Source: VAZQ01 sp036557705
Lineage (GTDB): Bacteria > Pseudomonadota > Alphaproteobacteria > Rhizobiales > Xanthobacteraceae
NCBI GenBank assembly: GCA_036557705.1
Contig: DATBHB010000015.1
Location: forward strand, 62,001-126,000
Direction of reading: 5' to 3'
Length of the DNA: 64,000 nt
Below are positions 24,965 through 34,249 of the stretch, piece after piece. How positions within the stretch are numbered: position 1 is the stretch's first letter; the number at the start of each line of letters is the position of its first letter. A program made the position numbers and the translations under genes. The notes under the pieces are model-generated. The model was not told where the DNA came from, searched no databases, and worked only from the letters and a program-made list of their open reading frames with translations.

Positions 24965-27568
24965 TCAAAACGAGGCCCCTCCACCGAAGCGGAACCACTG
25001 CTTGCGGTCGAAGACCTGCTTCGTGAGCGGGAGGGCGAAGTCGAACCGGATCGGTCCGAACGGCGAGGCCCACAAAATACCGAAGCCCACCGAGGAATTG
25101 ATAAACATGTTGTTGTTGGAGAGCGTCAAGATTTCACCCGTCGCCCCCGGCGGCGTTTGACATCCCGTTATGGCCGTCGGGGGTATCGCTGGCGGCGGCG
25201 CATATGCAGGGATGGGGCAGCCCGGCTTGAGCCATGACGTTGGTCCCTGGTAATCCCACAGCGAGCCGGCGTCGGCAAACACCGCGAATTTCACGCCGGC
25301 TTCCTTGGGCGCGAACCAAATCGGCGTCTGCACTTCGATGCTCGCACCCCAATACATCGTGCCGCCGAGCGCGTCGCCGGGCGTCGCCGGCCAATTGCTC
25401 AAATCGCGCGGTCCGATGCCCGACGGCGCAAAGCCGCGCACGAGTTGCGGCCCCATGAAGAAATGGTCGAGCATGCGCACGTCGTTGCCGCCCCAACCGG
25501 CAATATTGCCCGCTTGCAGATGCAATACGCCGATGACGTCCGACATCACTTCGTAGTAGGTCTTGGTGTCCGCCGTCGTGCGAATGAAGTTTACGTCGCC
25601 GCCCACCCCGGCAAAATCCTGCTTGAGTATCGCGAGCGTCCCGCTGGTCGGATTGCGATTGTTGTCGAGTGTATTGCGGCTCAGATCGTAGCCGACCAGT
25701 GACGTCAGCACCGGTCCGCCCGCCAATTCCTTGCGCACGGCAAGCGATGCTTCGCCGTCCTGATAACAATTGGTCTGCGCAGGGCTGCCGGCATTCAGCC
25801 AGGCTTGGTTGTAAGGGTTTGTCGAACCCGTGCCGAGCGGTATCGAACCGAGCGCCTGGGGCGTCGGAAAGCTGGTCAGGAAATCCGGGCTGTAGTTATT
25901 GCAGTCAGCCAATTGCCACGGCAACACAACCCTCTGCCGATAAATCGAATAGCGGAGCTGCAGTCCAAATTCTTCCGTCAACGCAAAACCGAACCGGGTC
26001 GAGGCGCCGATCGTGTCGGTTTGGTAGGAGGTGAAGGCGGTCGATTTCTGAACTCTGTCGAACAGATCGACCCCCCATGCAACCCGATAACCGAGGAAAT
26101 AGGGGTCCACGAACGATAGCGTATAGCCATTGGCATGCTGCCCGTACTGGACCGACGCCTTCGCGTACAGACCGAGGCCAAGCAGGTTGCGCTCGCCAAT
26201 GCTCACTTCGGCCAGCCACCCATCGGCGGTCGAGTAGCCGCCGGCCAGGGAGAATTCGCCGGTCGACTGCTCCTCCACATTGACATCGATGATGACACGA
26301 TCGGCAGCGGAACCGGGCTCGGTCGTGAGCTTGACGTTCTTGAAGTAGCCAAGGTTTTTCAGCCGCCGCTCGGCTCGCGCAATCAACGCCTTATTGTAGG
26401 GATCGCCTTCGGCGACATCGAATTCGCGGCGGATCACGTTGTCGCGCGTGCGCGAATTGCCGCGAATGTTGATCTGCTCGATATACACGCGCTGGCCGTC
26501 GTCGATCGTGAAAGCAAGATTGACCCGTCTCGACTGCAAATCGCGATCCGCCTGCGGCCGCACCGATATGAAGGCGAAGCCTTGGCGCGCGCCTTCGATG
26601 GTCATGTCCTCGACCGACTTCTCCATCAGTTCGGCGTTGTAGACGTCACCGGAATACATGCGCAGCTTCGATCGAAGCAGCGCCGGGTCGAGCTTAGACA
26701 CGTTGGATCGGACGTCGACGTTGCCGACGCGGTATTGCTGTCCTTCCTCGATGACGAAATTCACCACGAAACCGTGTTGCTGCGGATCGAATTCGCCGTT
26801 GGCCGAGAGGATGCGCACATCGATATAGCCGTGCTTGAGATAAAACCGGCGCAAAAGCTCCCGATCCGCTTCGATTCGATCGGGATCATAGGTGTTCCCG
26901 GTCTGCAGGAATGCCAGAAGGCCCGTCGCGGATGTCTTGATTTCATCCCTCAGTCGATACGACGAATAGGCCTTGTTGCCGATGAAATTGACAGATTTGA
27001 TGCCGGTCTTTGCGCCCTCGGAGATTTCGAACACGAGGTCGACGCGGTTGTTCGGAAGCTCGATGATCTTCGGGTCGACGGTCACATCATAGCGGCCGCT
27101 ACGCCGATAAACCTCGATGATGCGCTGCACGTCCGATTGGACGAGGGGGCGGGACAGAGTGCCGCGCTCTTTTGATTGGATTTCGAGCTTGAGTTGGTCG
27201 TCCTTGACCTTGCTGTTGCCCTCGAACGCGATCCGGTTGATGACTGAGTTCTCGACCACAGTCACCAGGACGCGGCCGCCGCGCGTGTCGATTCGCACGT
27301 CTTCAAACAGGCCGGTGGCGATCAGCGCCTTATAGGCCTCATCCATGTCGTGGGGGCTGAGCCGTCCATCTCGCCCCGGTTTGAAATAGGAGCGGATGGT
27401 GTCGGCTTCGACGCGGCGGTTGCCTTCAACCACCACGGAGTTCGCTGTCTGGGCAAAGCTGATCGAGGGCGGCACGACGGCCAACCCAAGTCCGAAAACC
27501 ACTCCCCCGAGGACAAAGCCGATTATGCCAAGCCCCCGCGACCACCGCGCACCCACTTTCATCCCCAA
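24965..27568 (-). CDS. bamA: Outer-membrane protein assembly factor BamA
   Basis: BamA is the central beta-barrel insertase of the outer membrane. The 867 residues comprise a signal peptide (about 1-40, ending SFAQTANS), five POTRA domains (about 42-430) and a 16-strand barrel. The loop-6 motif is VRGF in QLVRGFAPSGIG, and the protein ends in GGGASF with the terminal Phe used as an assembly signal. Start is the ATG at 27568 or the one two codons later. A 158-nt gap separates it from rseP. It may carry its own promoter, but no clear one was found. Confidence 0.97.
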   Translation of the reverse strand: MGMKVGARWSRGLGIIGFVLGGVVFGLGLAVVPPSISFAQTANSVVVEGNRRVEADTIRSYFKPGRDGRLSPHDMDEAYKALIATGLFEDVRIDTRGGRVLVTVVENSVINRIAFEGNSKVKDDQLKLEIQSKERGTLSRPLVQSDVQRIIEVYRRSGRYDVTVDPKIIELPNNRVDLVFEISEGAKTGIKSVNFIGNKAYSSYRLRDEIKTSATGLLAFLQTGNTYDPDRIEADRELLRRFYLKHGYIDVRILSANGEFDPQQHGFVVNFVIEEGQQYRVGNVDVRSNVSKLDPALLRSKLRMYSGDVYNAELMEKSVEDMTIEGARQGFAFISVRPQADRDLQSRRVNLAFTIDDGQRVYIEQINIRGNSRTRDNVIRREFDVAEGDPYNKALIARAERRLKNLGYFKNVKLTTEPGSAADRVIIDVNVEEQSTGEFSLAGGYSTADGWLAEVSIGERNLLGLGLYAKASVQYGQHANGYTLSFVDPYFLGYRVAWGVDLFDRVQKSTAFTSYQTDTIGASTRFGFALTEEFGLQLRYSIYRQRVVLPWQLADCNNYSPDFLTSFPTPQALGSIPLGTGSTNPYNQAWLNAGSPAQTNCYQDGEASLAVRKELAGGPVLTSLVGYDLSRNTLDNNRNPTSGTLAILKQDFAGVGGDVNFIRTTADTKTYYEVMSDVIGVLHLQAGNIAGWGGNDVRMLDHFFMGPQLVRGFAPSGIGPRDLSNWPATPGDALGGTMYWGASIEVQTPIWFAPKEAGVKFAVFADAGSLWDYQGPTSWLKPGCPIPAYAPPPAIPPTAITGCQTPPGATGEILTLSNNNMFINSSVGFGILWASPFGPIRFDFALPLTKQVFDRKQWFRFGGGASF

Positions 27569-27726
27569 CGCGCCCCTTTTGTTTCCCCTGGCCGATTCGT
27601 GAGAGGATCCGCGTCAGGTGTCGGCGTCGATCGACGTTCGACTGCGGTAAAGCGTGCTCTTTCCCACTTCTCCCCCCATTGCCCCAACTCCACCTTCGAC
27701 CGGCCAACGCCGGCCCTCCTACTCCA

Positions 27727-28890
27727 TCATGATGCTGTCCATCGCGCCGCGAGGTGCAGAATGTCGTTATAGGTTGCAAAAATCATGAGCATCACGACGA
27801 TTGCGAACCCAATCCGAAACCCGAATTCCTGCGCCCGCTCCGACAGAGGTTTACCGCGGACTGCCTCGATTGCGTAAAACATGAGATGTCCGCCATCGAG
27901 CAATGGCACAGGAAATAGATTCAACAGCCCGATGGAGACCGACAGAACGGCGCCAAGGTGCATCAGCGCTGAGAATCCCAGGGAAGCGACCTCGCCCGAA
28001 ACCTCGGCGATACGAATGGGGCCGCCAAACTGGTCGGCCGCCTCGCGGCCCGCGAACACGCCGCCGATATAGGAAAGCGTCCGATCGATGACGAACCAGG
28101 TTTCTTGAGCGCCATAAGCAATGGCTTTGAGCGGCGGCACCGGTTCCTTGCGGACCTCCTCGGGCGTCTGAGTCCGACTGATTCCGAGCACTCCGATTCG
28201 CTGAACGTTGCCGAAATTGTCCTTGACCTCCCGAAGCGTTGGAACAGCCTCGAGCGTTACGTCACGCCCGCTGCGATCGACCACAATCGTGAGCTTTTCG
28301 CCGGTACTGCCGCTCACAATGCGCTGCATCTCAGCGAAGCTTTCGATCGGCTTGCCGTTGATTGAAAGCACCAGGTCGCCCGGCTGAAACCCCGCCGCTT
28401 CTGCAGCACTGCCGGGCTGCACCGAATCGACTCGCGGGATCACCGTCTGCTTGCCGTAGATCATCGCCAAGCCGGCAAAGATAGCGATCGCCAGAACGAA
28501 ATTGGCCAGGGGGCCGGCGACGACTATCGCGGCTCGCGGCGCTACTTTCTGATACACAAAGCTTTGCGCCCGCTCGGCGCCGGTCATGCTGGCAACAGCA
28601 GCGCGATCCGGCACGCTGGCGCTGCTTTCATCCCCGAAAAACTTGACATAGCCGCCGAGCGGCACGGCGGAAACCTTCCATCGCGTCCCATGGCGGTCGT
28701 GGAAGCCAAACAATTCGGGGCCGAAGCCAAGGGAGAAGGTCAGTACTTTGACACCACACAGACGCGCGATCAGGAAATGGCCAAGTTCATGAAAGAACAC
28801 CACCATCGTCAAAACGAACAAAAACGGAATGATATAGCCCAGCACGCCCCCTCCCAGGGCGCCAATGCTAGACGCGACGCCAAAAGTCAT
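27727..28890 (-). CDS. rseP: Site-2 intramembrane zinc protease RseP/MmpA
   Basis: This inner-membrane metalloprotease cleaves anti-sigma factors and signal-peptide remnants. The 387-residue protein has the zinc site HELGH in VVFFHELGHFLIARL, a PDZ domain at about 130-215 (GSAAEAAGFQPGDLVLSING) and the third ligand in LLNLFPVPLLDGGHL near the C terminus. Four membrane segments are visible. A single PDZ is clear; E. coli RseP has two. It sits 39 nt after dxr. Confidence 0.95.
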   Translation of the reverse strand: MTFGVASSIGALGGGVLGYIIPFLFVLTMVVFFHELGHFLIARLCGVKVLTFSLGFGPELFGFHDRHGTRWKVSAVPLGGYVKFFGDESSASVPDRAAVASMTGAERAQSFVYQKVAPRAAIVVAGPLANFVLAIAIFAGLAMIYGKQTVIPRVDSVQPGSAAEAAGFQPGDLVLSINGKPIESFAEMQRIVSGSTGEKLTIVVDRSGRDVTLEAVPTLREVKDNFGNVQRIGVLGISRTQTPEEVRKEPVPPLKAIAYGAQETWFVIDRTLSYIGGVFAGREAADQFGGPIRIAEVSGEVASLGFSALMHLGAVLSVSIGLLNLFPVPLLDGGHLMFYAIEAVRGKPLSERAQEFGFRIGFAIVVMLMIFATYNDILHLAARWTAS

Positions 28891-28929
28891 GATGCGTGCA
28901 TCCCCCGTCGAGCCGCCACCGTCGAACCT

Positions 28930-30162
28930 CTAGAATACCTTTGCGGCAATTTCGGGTAACAGTTCATGGGTCAATAACCGCGACGAATGATCTATAGCCA
29001 GTGCTTGCTCGATATCCAGGGGGTCCTGCGTCAATTTGCGGCGGGAAGCCGCCTCAAGTGTGGCATCGACAAGAGCGGCGATGCCCGCAAAGGACAAATT
29101 CCGACTGAGAAATTTCCCGACTGCGACCTCATTTGCGGCATTGAGAACCGTCGGCGCGCCGCCTCCGGCCTCCAGCGCCTGCCGGGCGAGTGCAAGTGCC
29201 GGAAATCGCTTGAGATCAGGCTGTTCGAAGAACAAGCCCAAATCCTGAGCAAAGTCCAGTCGGCGGCCAGTCCCATTGATTCGATGTGGCCATGCGAGGC
29301 AATGGGCGATCGGGATTCGCATGTCCGGGCTTCCGAGCTGCGCGATCAGGGACCCGTCCCGAAATTCAACCAGCCCGTGCACAATAGACTGGGGATGGAC
29401 GAGGACGTCGATTTCCTCAGACGCAAGTCCGAACAGATGATGCGCCTCGATCACCTCCAATCCCTTGTTCATGAGGGTTGCTGAATCGATCGTAACCTTT
29501 GGCCCCATCGACCAGTTGGGGTGCTTGAGCGCCTGCTCCGGCGTTGCTGCCCGCATCGCGGCAGCAGTCCAGGTTCGAAAGGGCCCACCCGAGGCCGTCA
29601 GGATGACGCGGCGAACGTCGGCCCTGCGGCCGGCGCCCATCGCCTGAAACAAGGCGTTGTGCTCGGAGTCGACCGGGAGGACCGTCGCGCCTGCGGCCGC
29701 CGCTTCCCGCATGAACAGGCTGCCTGCGCAAACCAGACATTCCTTATTGGCGAGCGCCACGATCGCGCCACGTTTGGCCGCGGCGAGCGTAGGCTTGAGC
29801 CCGGCTGCTCCCGTGATTGCCGCGATCGCCCAATCGGCTGGCCGCTGCGCCGCCTCGACGACGGCGCTCTCGCCGGCGCCGGCTTCAATCTCGGTGCCGG
29901 CGAGCGCATCCTTCAATTCGCGATAGGCTGCTGGCTCGGCAATGGCTGCGAAACGGGCATTGAGATCGCGAGCAAGCGCCGCAAGCGCGCCGGCGTTGCG
30001 GTTTGCGCTTACGGCTTCCACACGATAGCGCGTGGGGTCGTGTTTTATGAGGTCCATCGTGCTTGCGCCGATCGAGCCGGTGGCGCCCAGGATCGTAATG
30101 CTGCGCTCGACGTTTTTCGAGATTTGTGGTTCGGGCGAGGCGGAGAGCTTGCCAAGGTTCAT
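28930..30162 (-). CDS. dxr: 1-deoxy-D-xylulose-5-phosphate reductoisomerase
   Basis: This second enzyme of the MEP isoprenoid pathway uses NADPH and a divalent metal. The 410 residues have the NADPH fold ITILGATGSIGASTMDLI, ANKECLVCAG, the metal ligands in PVDSEHNALFQ, the flexible loop TASGGPFRTW and PNWSMGPKVTIDSATLMNKGLE split across the active site. Its start is 4 nt after the cdsA stop. Neighbouring uppS links MEP flux to undecaprenyl carrier production. Confidence 0.97.
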   Translation of the reverse strand: MNLGKLSASPEPQISKNVERSITILGATGSIGASTMDLIKHDPTRYRVEAVSANRNAGALAALARDLNARFAAIAEPAAYRELKDALAGTEIEAGAGESAVVEAAQRPADWAIAAITGAAGLKPTLAAAKRGAIVALANKECLVCAGSLFMREAAAAGATVLPVDSEHNALFQAMGAGRRADVRRVILTASGGPFRTWTAAAMRAATPEQALKHPNWSMGPKVTIDSATLMNKGLEVIEAHHLFGLASEEIDVLVHPQSIVHGLVEFRDGSLIAQLGSPDMRIPIAHCLAWPHRINGTGRRLDFAQDLGLFFEQPDLKRFPALALARQALEAGGGAPTVLNAANEVAVGKFLSRNLSFAGIAALVDATLEAASRRKLTQDPLDIEQALAIDHSSRLLTHELLPEIAAKVF

Positions 30163-30166
30163 GGTC

Positions 30167-31051
30167 TCACCACGCCAATAATCCGCGCGCAGGCGCCTCG
30201 ATGCCGCCCCGGCTTATGCCGATGACGGCAGCCAGAACAGCAGCGGCCACAAATGCGTCGAGCCGATCCATGAGCCCCCCATGCCCTGGAATCAAGTTGC
30301 TCGAATCCTTTACGCCGAATCGGCGCTTGAGCGCAGATTCGAACAGGTCGCCGATCTGACCGACGGCGGATAATGCCGCCGCCAGTGCGGCGATCGCGCC
30401 AGGAGCGGCAAGATGGGCCGCAAACCCCAATCCCAAGGCAACGGCAATCGCCGCAGCGGTGCCGCCAATCGCCCCGGACCAGGTCTTGTTCGGGCTTATG
30501 TTCGGGGCCAATTTCGGCCCCCCAAGAGCGCGTCCGACGAAATAGGCCACGATATCCGTCGCCCAAACCACAGCGAACAGAAACAGCAGAGCCACAAAGC
30601 CGCGCTGGACATCCGAACGCAGAACAATCGGGGCAAGTGCAAGCCCTCCGCCATAAAACACGCCCCCAGCCGCCCACAGGGGGTGCTTGTGGCGCGCAAG
30701 CACTGCCGTGGCTATCGTCCCCAGCGCGAGCAACAAAACGGCGAGCAACAGGCGCTCCGGATGAACGCCCGCGGAATTGCTCGTGGCGCCGGCCAATGTC
30801 GCCGCCGCCAGGATCGGCACACCGCCGGCGATGAGGATCGCTGGTGGATCGCTTTCCGCGATGAGCCTGGTCCATTCCCAGTAAACCAGAACGGCGGCCG
30901 TTCCCCAGAACGCAACAAAGGCCCAGTTGCCGAGATAGGCGATAGCAAGAGCGAAGGCGGCGAGAACCAGTCCAGAGGCGGCGCGCACCCCAATCTGGCC
31001 GCCGGGAAAGTGCGGGTGGTTTCCGGCTCTAGGGGGGGCCGCGTCGGGCAT
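30167..31051 (-). CDS. cdsA: Phosphatidate cytidylyltransferase
   Basis: This polytopic inner-membrane enzyme makes CDP-diacylglycerol from CTP and phosphatidate. About eight membrane segments are seen over 294 residues. The family signature is present in SPNKTWSGAIGGT and, near the end, GDLFESALKRRFGVKDS with IPGHGGLMDRLD. I use the ATG at 31051, 2 nt after uppS. A GTG at 31057 overlapping the uppS stop as GTGA is an equally plausible start. Confidence 0.95.
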   Translation of the reverse strand: MPDAAPPRAGNHPHFPGGQIGVRAASGLVLAAFALAIAYLGNWAFVAFWGTAAVLVYWEWTRLIAESDPPAILIAGGVPILAAATLAGATSNSAGVHPERLLLAVLLLALGTIATAVLARHKHPLWAAGGVFYGGGLALAPIVLRSDVQRGFVALLFLFAVVWATDIVAYFVGRALGGPKLAPNISPNKTWSGAIGGTAAAIAVALGLGFAAHLAAPGAIAALAAALSAVGQIGDLFESALKRRFGVKDSSNLIPGHGGLMDRLDAFVAAAVLAAVIGISRGGIEAPARGLLAW

Positions 31052-31053
31052 TC

Positions 31054-31812
31054 TCACGAGCCGCCGGTCGCGACCACGCCGCCGAATCGGCGCTCGCGCC
31101 GACGATATTCCGCGATTGCTCCTTCGAGTGCGGCGCGGTCGAAATCCGGCCAGTAGATCGGAACGAAGACGAGTTCGCTGTAGGCGGCCTGCCACAACAG
31201 GAAATTGGAGAGCCTTTGTTCGCCGCTGGTCCGGATGATGAGATCCGGATCCGGAATATCCGGCGCGTCGAGGGCAGCCGCGAGCCGCTCTGCCGTGATG
31301 GCGCCGGCGTCGAGCTGTCCCGCCACAACCTCCTGCGCGAGGCGTTTCGCCGCGCGCGCAATCTCCTGGCGGCCGCCATAGTTGAACGCGACCACCAGAG
31401 TGAGCTTGCGGTTATCCCTGGTGAGAGTTTCCGCCTCTTCGAGGAGCTTTCTGATCTCCGGATCGAGATCATCCCGACCGCCGATCACGCGGATGAGGAT
31501 CTCGTTGCGGTGAAGCTCCAGAAGATCGTTGCGAATGAAATGCCTCAGCAACCCCATCAGGTCGCGAATCTCAGATCGGGGGCGCGACCAGTTTTCCGAG
31601 CTGAAAGAAAATATGGTCAGTATCTCGATACCGATTTCACCGGCTGCCCGTACCGTCCGCCGCAGCGCCTCAATGCCCCGTCGATGGCCTTCGGTGCGGG
31701 GGAGGCCACGCCCAGCCGCCCAGCGTCCGTTGCCGTCCATGATGATGGCGACGTGCCGAGGCACGGCGAATTCGCCAATCCGCCTGGCCGTGAGAATTTC
31801 CGCATTCGACAT
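31054..31812 (-). CDS. uppS: Undecaprenyl diphosphate synthase (cis-prenyltransferase)
   Basis: UppS makes the C55 lipid carrier for peptidoglycan and polysaccharide export from FPP and IPP. The 252 residues have HVAIIMDGNGRWA (catalytic Asp), GHRRGIEALR, FSFSSENWSRP, VAFNYGGRQEIARA and the C-terminal DLIIRTSGEQRLSNFLLWQ. It lies 9 nt after frr in the standard frr-uppS-cdsA order. Confidence 0.96.
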   Translation of the reverse strand: MSNAEILTARRIGEFAVPRHVAIIMDGNGRWAAGRGLPRTEGHRRGIEALRRTVRAAGEIGIEILTIFSFSSENWSRPRSEIRDLMGLLRHFIRNDLLELHRNEILIRVIGGRDDLDPEIRKLLEEAETLTRDNRKLTLVVAFNYGGRQEIARAAKRLAQEVVAGQLDAGAITAERLAAALDAPDIPDPDLIIRTSGEQRLSNFLLWQAAYSELVFVPIYWPDFDRAALEGAIAEYRRRERRFGGVVATGGS

Positions 31813-31821
31813 CGTGCGACC

Positions 31822-32385
31822 TTAGACGGTTAGGATTTCCTTTTCCTTCCCGGCCAGCATTTTGTCGATCTCGGCGATTGTGTCGTCGCAAGCTTTCTGG
31901 ACCTGCTCCGACGAACGCTCCCCGTCGTCCTCACTGATCTTGTGCTCCTTTTCCAGCCTCTTGAGCACGTCAAGCCCGTCCCGCCGAACGTGGCGAACAG
32001 CGACCCGAGCCTGCTCGGCATATTTATGAGCGACCTTCACCAGTTCTTTGCGCCGCTCCTCGTTCAGTTCGGGAATGCGCAACCGCAAAACCTGTCCTTC
32101 CGTGGAGGGGGTGAGGCCCAGGTTGGAGGCCGAGATCGCCTTTTCAACCGCATGGACCATCGACTTGTCCCAGACCTGAACCGAGAGAAGGCGGGGCTCG
32201 GGTACGCTGACGGTCGCCACCTGATTGAGCGGCATGTGGGTTCCATAGGCCTCGACCTGCACCGGTTCGAGCAAACTCGCAGATGCGCGCCCAGTACGGA
32301 GCCCGCCCAATTCCTGCTTGAGCAGGTGAATGGCCCCCTGCATCCGTCGCTTGAGCTCATTCATGTCGTGAGTGGGAGTTGCCAT
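31822..32385 (-). CDS. frr: Ribosome recycling factor
   Basis: RRF splits post-termination ribosomes together with EF-G. The start at 32385 (MATPTHDMNELKRRMQGAIH) has GAGGAA 6 nt upstream and gives 187 residues, the family length. An upstream ATG at 32445 lacks support. LRTGRASASLLEPVQVEAYG, PEPRLLSVQVWDKSMV, RLRIPELNEERRKELVK and VRHVRRDG are diagnostic. It follows pyrH by 81 nt. Confidence 0.96.
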   Translation of the reverse strand: MATPTHDMNELKRRMQGAIHLLKQELGGLRTGRASASLLEPVQVEAYGTHMPLNQVATVSVPEPRLLSVQVWDKSMVHAVEKAISASNLGLTPSTEGQVLRLRIPELNEERRKELVKVAHKYAEQARVAVRHVRRDGLDVLKRLEKEHKISEDDGERSSEQVQKACDDTIAEIDKMLAGKEKEILTV

Positions 32386-32466
32386 GGCGACTTCCTCTGA
32401 AAATCTCCAGTCAAACGCATGCCGCGCTAGCCGGGCCGATCCCATTCGCCGATGGCCGGCGTCCGC

Positions 32467-33183
32467 TCAGGAGCTGACGAGCGTCGTGCGCCCTTCTCCG
32501 CGAAGCACGGCCTCGATCGCACCTTTTTCCCGGATCGAGAACACGATGATAGGCATACGGTTTTCTCGGGCAAGCGCGAACGCGGTGGCATCCATCACTT
32601 TGAGCCTGTGCTCGATCGCCTCGTCATGAGTCAAGCGGTCATAACGTTTGGCGTTCTTGTCTGCCTTGGGGTCCGCGCTATAGATCCCATCGACGTCAGT
32701 CGCCTTGAGCACCGCCCCGGCGCCGAGTTCGGCGCCCCGCAGAACCGCGGTGGTATCGGTGGTGAAGAACGGATTGCCGGTCCCGCCCGCCAGCAGGACC
32801 AGGCGGCCCTCGGCGATATGGCGGGCCGCACGCCGCCTCTCATAGGTTTCGCAGATTTCAGGCATTGCCAAAGCCGACATCGTGCGGACGGGAGCGCCAG
32901 CCTTTTCAATTGCCGTCTCGAGCGCAAGCGCATTCATGACGGTTGCTAGAATCCCCATCATGTCTGCCGTTACCCGTGGAATCCCTTGCTCGGAGACTTT
33001 GACCCCACGGAATATGTTGCCGCCGCCGGTGACGACGCCGATCCCGATGCCCAGCCCCCGAGCCGCGACCAGATCGGCGGCTATGCGTTCGAGCGTCGGC
33101 TGATGGATGCCAAATCCCTCCGGACCCATCAGGGCTTCGCCGGAAACCTTCACGACCACGCGATCGTATATCGGCTTGGTCAC
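32467..33183 (-). CDS. pyrH: Uridylate kinase
   Basis: This hexameric bacterial UMP kinase belongs to the amino-acid-kinase fold. The 238 residues contain VVVKVSGEALMG, GVVTGGGNIFRG, TADMMGILATVMNALAL, AGGTGNPFFTTDTTA, KATDVDGIYSADP and the C-terminal NRMPIIVFSI. It lies between tsf and frr in the conserved rpsB-tsf-pyrH-frr order. Confidence 0.97.
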   Translation of the reverse strand: MTKPIYDRVVVKVSGEALMGPEGFGIHQPTLERIAADLVAARGLGIGIGVVTGGGNIFRGVKVSEQGIPRVTADMMGILATVMNALALETAIEKAGAPVRTMSALAMPEICETYERRRAARHIAEGRLVLLAGGTGNPFFTTDTTAVLRGAELGAGAVLKATDVDGIYSADPKADKNAKRYDRLTHDEAIEHRLKVMDATAFALARENRMPIIVFSIREKGAIEAVLRGEGRTTLVSS

Positions 33184-33262
33184 GCTCTCTGCTCATCCAG
33201 ACGGAGCGCCTGCTGCGGCGGGCCGCAAACCGGCGGACGGGAAAGTTGCGATCAGCGGGTGA

Positions 33263-34186
33263 TCAGCGCGGGCCTGCCGCAGCAGCGACTTCGGCGGCAA
33301 AGTCCTTCTTCTCCCGCTCGACGCCTTCGCCCAATGCGTACCGCACGTATCCGGTAATCTTGACGGGAGCCCCCAGCCTGCCCTCCGCCTCCTTTACCGC
33401 CTGCGCGACACTTTTGTCCGGCTCATGGACGAAAGGCTGATCGACCAGACACACCTCTTTGTAGAAGGTCTTGAGCCCTGATTCGACGATCTTGTCGATT
33501 ACATTCGGTGGCTTTCCCTGGGCTTTTGCCTTCTCGGAAAGCACCTCCTTCTCCCGCCGGATCAGGTCCGGGTCAAGATGCGATGAATCGAGCGCGAGCG
33601 GATTGGAAGCGGCGATGTGCATGGCCACCTTGCGGCCGAAACGCGCGATCTCCTCGGCATCGGCGGCCGACTCCATCGCCACCAACACACCGATTTTGCC
33701 GAGGTCCTCGGCGACCGCATTGTGCATGTATGTGCCGATGACGCCCTGCCCTACCGCGAGTAAAGCCGCACGCCGCAAAGTCATGTTCTCGCCGATCTTG
33801 GCGATGGATTCTGCGATTGCGTCCGCAACCGTTCCATTGCCGATCCTGGCGTTCTTGATCTCCTCGACGTCCGGCCCGGCGGTAAGAGCGACGTCCGCGA
33901 TCATCTTCACCAAGCCTTGAAAGAACTCGTTACGTGCGACGAAATCAGTCTCGGAATTGACCTCCACGATCGCGCCCTTGCTGGCGGTCACGGCGATGCC
34001 GATCAATCCGTCAGCGGTAATGCGCCCCGCCTTGGTCGCCGCTTTGGCTAGTCCTTTCTTGCGCAGCCAATCGACGCCTGCCTCCATATTGCCGTCGCTG
34101 GCAGCGAGCGCCGCCTTGCAGTCCATCATGCCGGCGCCCGTCCGCTCTCGCAGTTCCTTCACCATTTGCGCGGTGATGTTTGCCAT
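33263..34186 (-). CDS. tsf: Elongation factor Ts
   Basis: EF-Ts exchanges GDP for GTP on EF-Tu. The start at 34186 (MANITAQMVKELRERTGAGM) gives 307 residues. The upstream in-frame ATG at 34201 would add only five residues. MMDCKAALAASDGNMEAGVD, the EF-Tu contact TDFVARNEFFQ and the C-terminal dimerisation region are all present. It is 63 nt downstream of rpsB. Confidence 0.97.
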   Translation of the reverse strand: MANITAQMVKELRERTGAGMMDCKAALAASDGNMEAGVDWLRKKGLAKAATKAGRITADGLIGIAVTASKGAIVEVNSETDFVARNEFFQGLVKMIADVALTAGPDVEEIKNARIGNGTVADAIAESIAKIGENMTLRRAALLAVGQGVIGTYMHNAVAEDLGKIGVLVAMESAADAEEIARFGRKVAMHIAASNPLALDSSHLDPDLIRREKEVLSEKAKAQGKPPNVIDKIVESGLKTFYKEVCLVDQPFVHEPDKSVAQAVKEAEGRLGAPVKITGYVRYALGEGVEREKKDFAAEVAAAAGPR

Positions 34187-34249
34187 ATCGGTTCCTCTCA
34201 TCCTCGCCGCGTATGCCCGCGCTCCCGGCGTCCGAAAACCCAGCGCGGG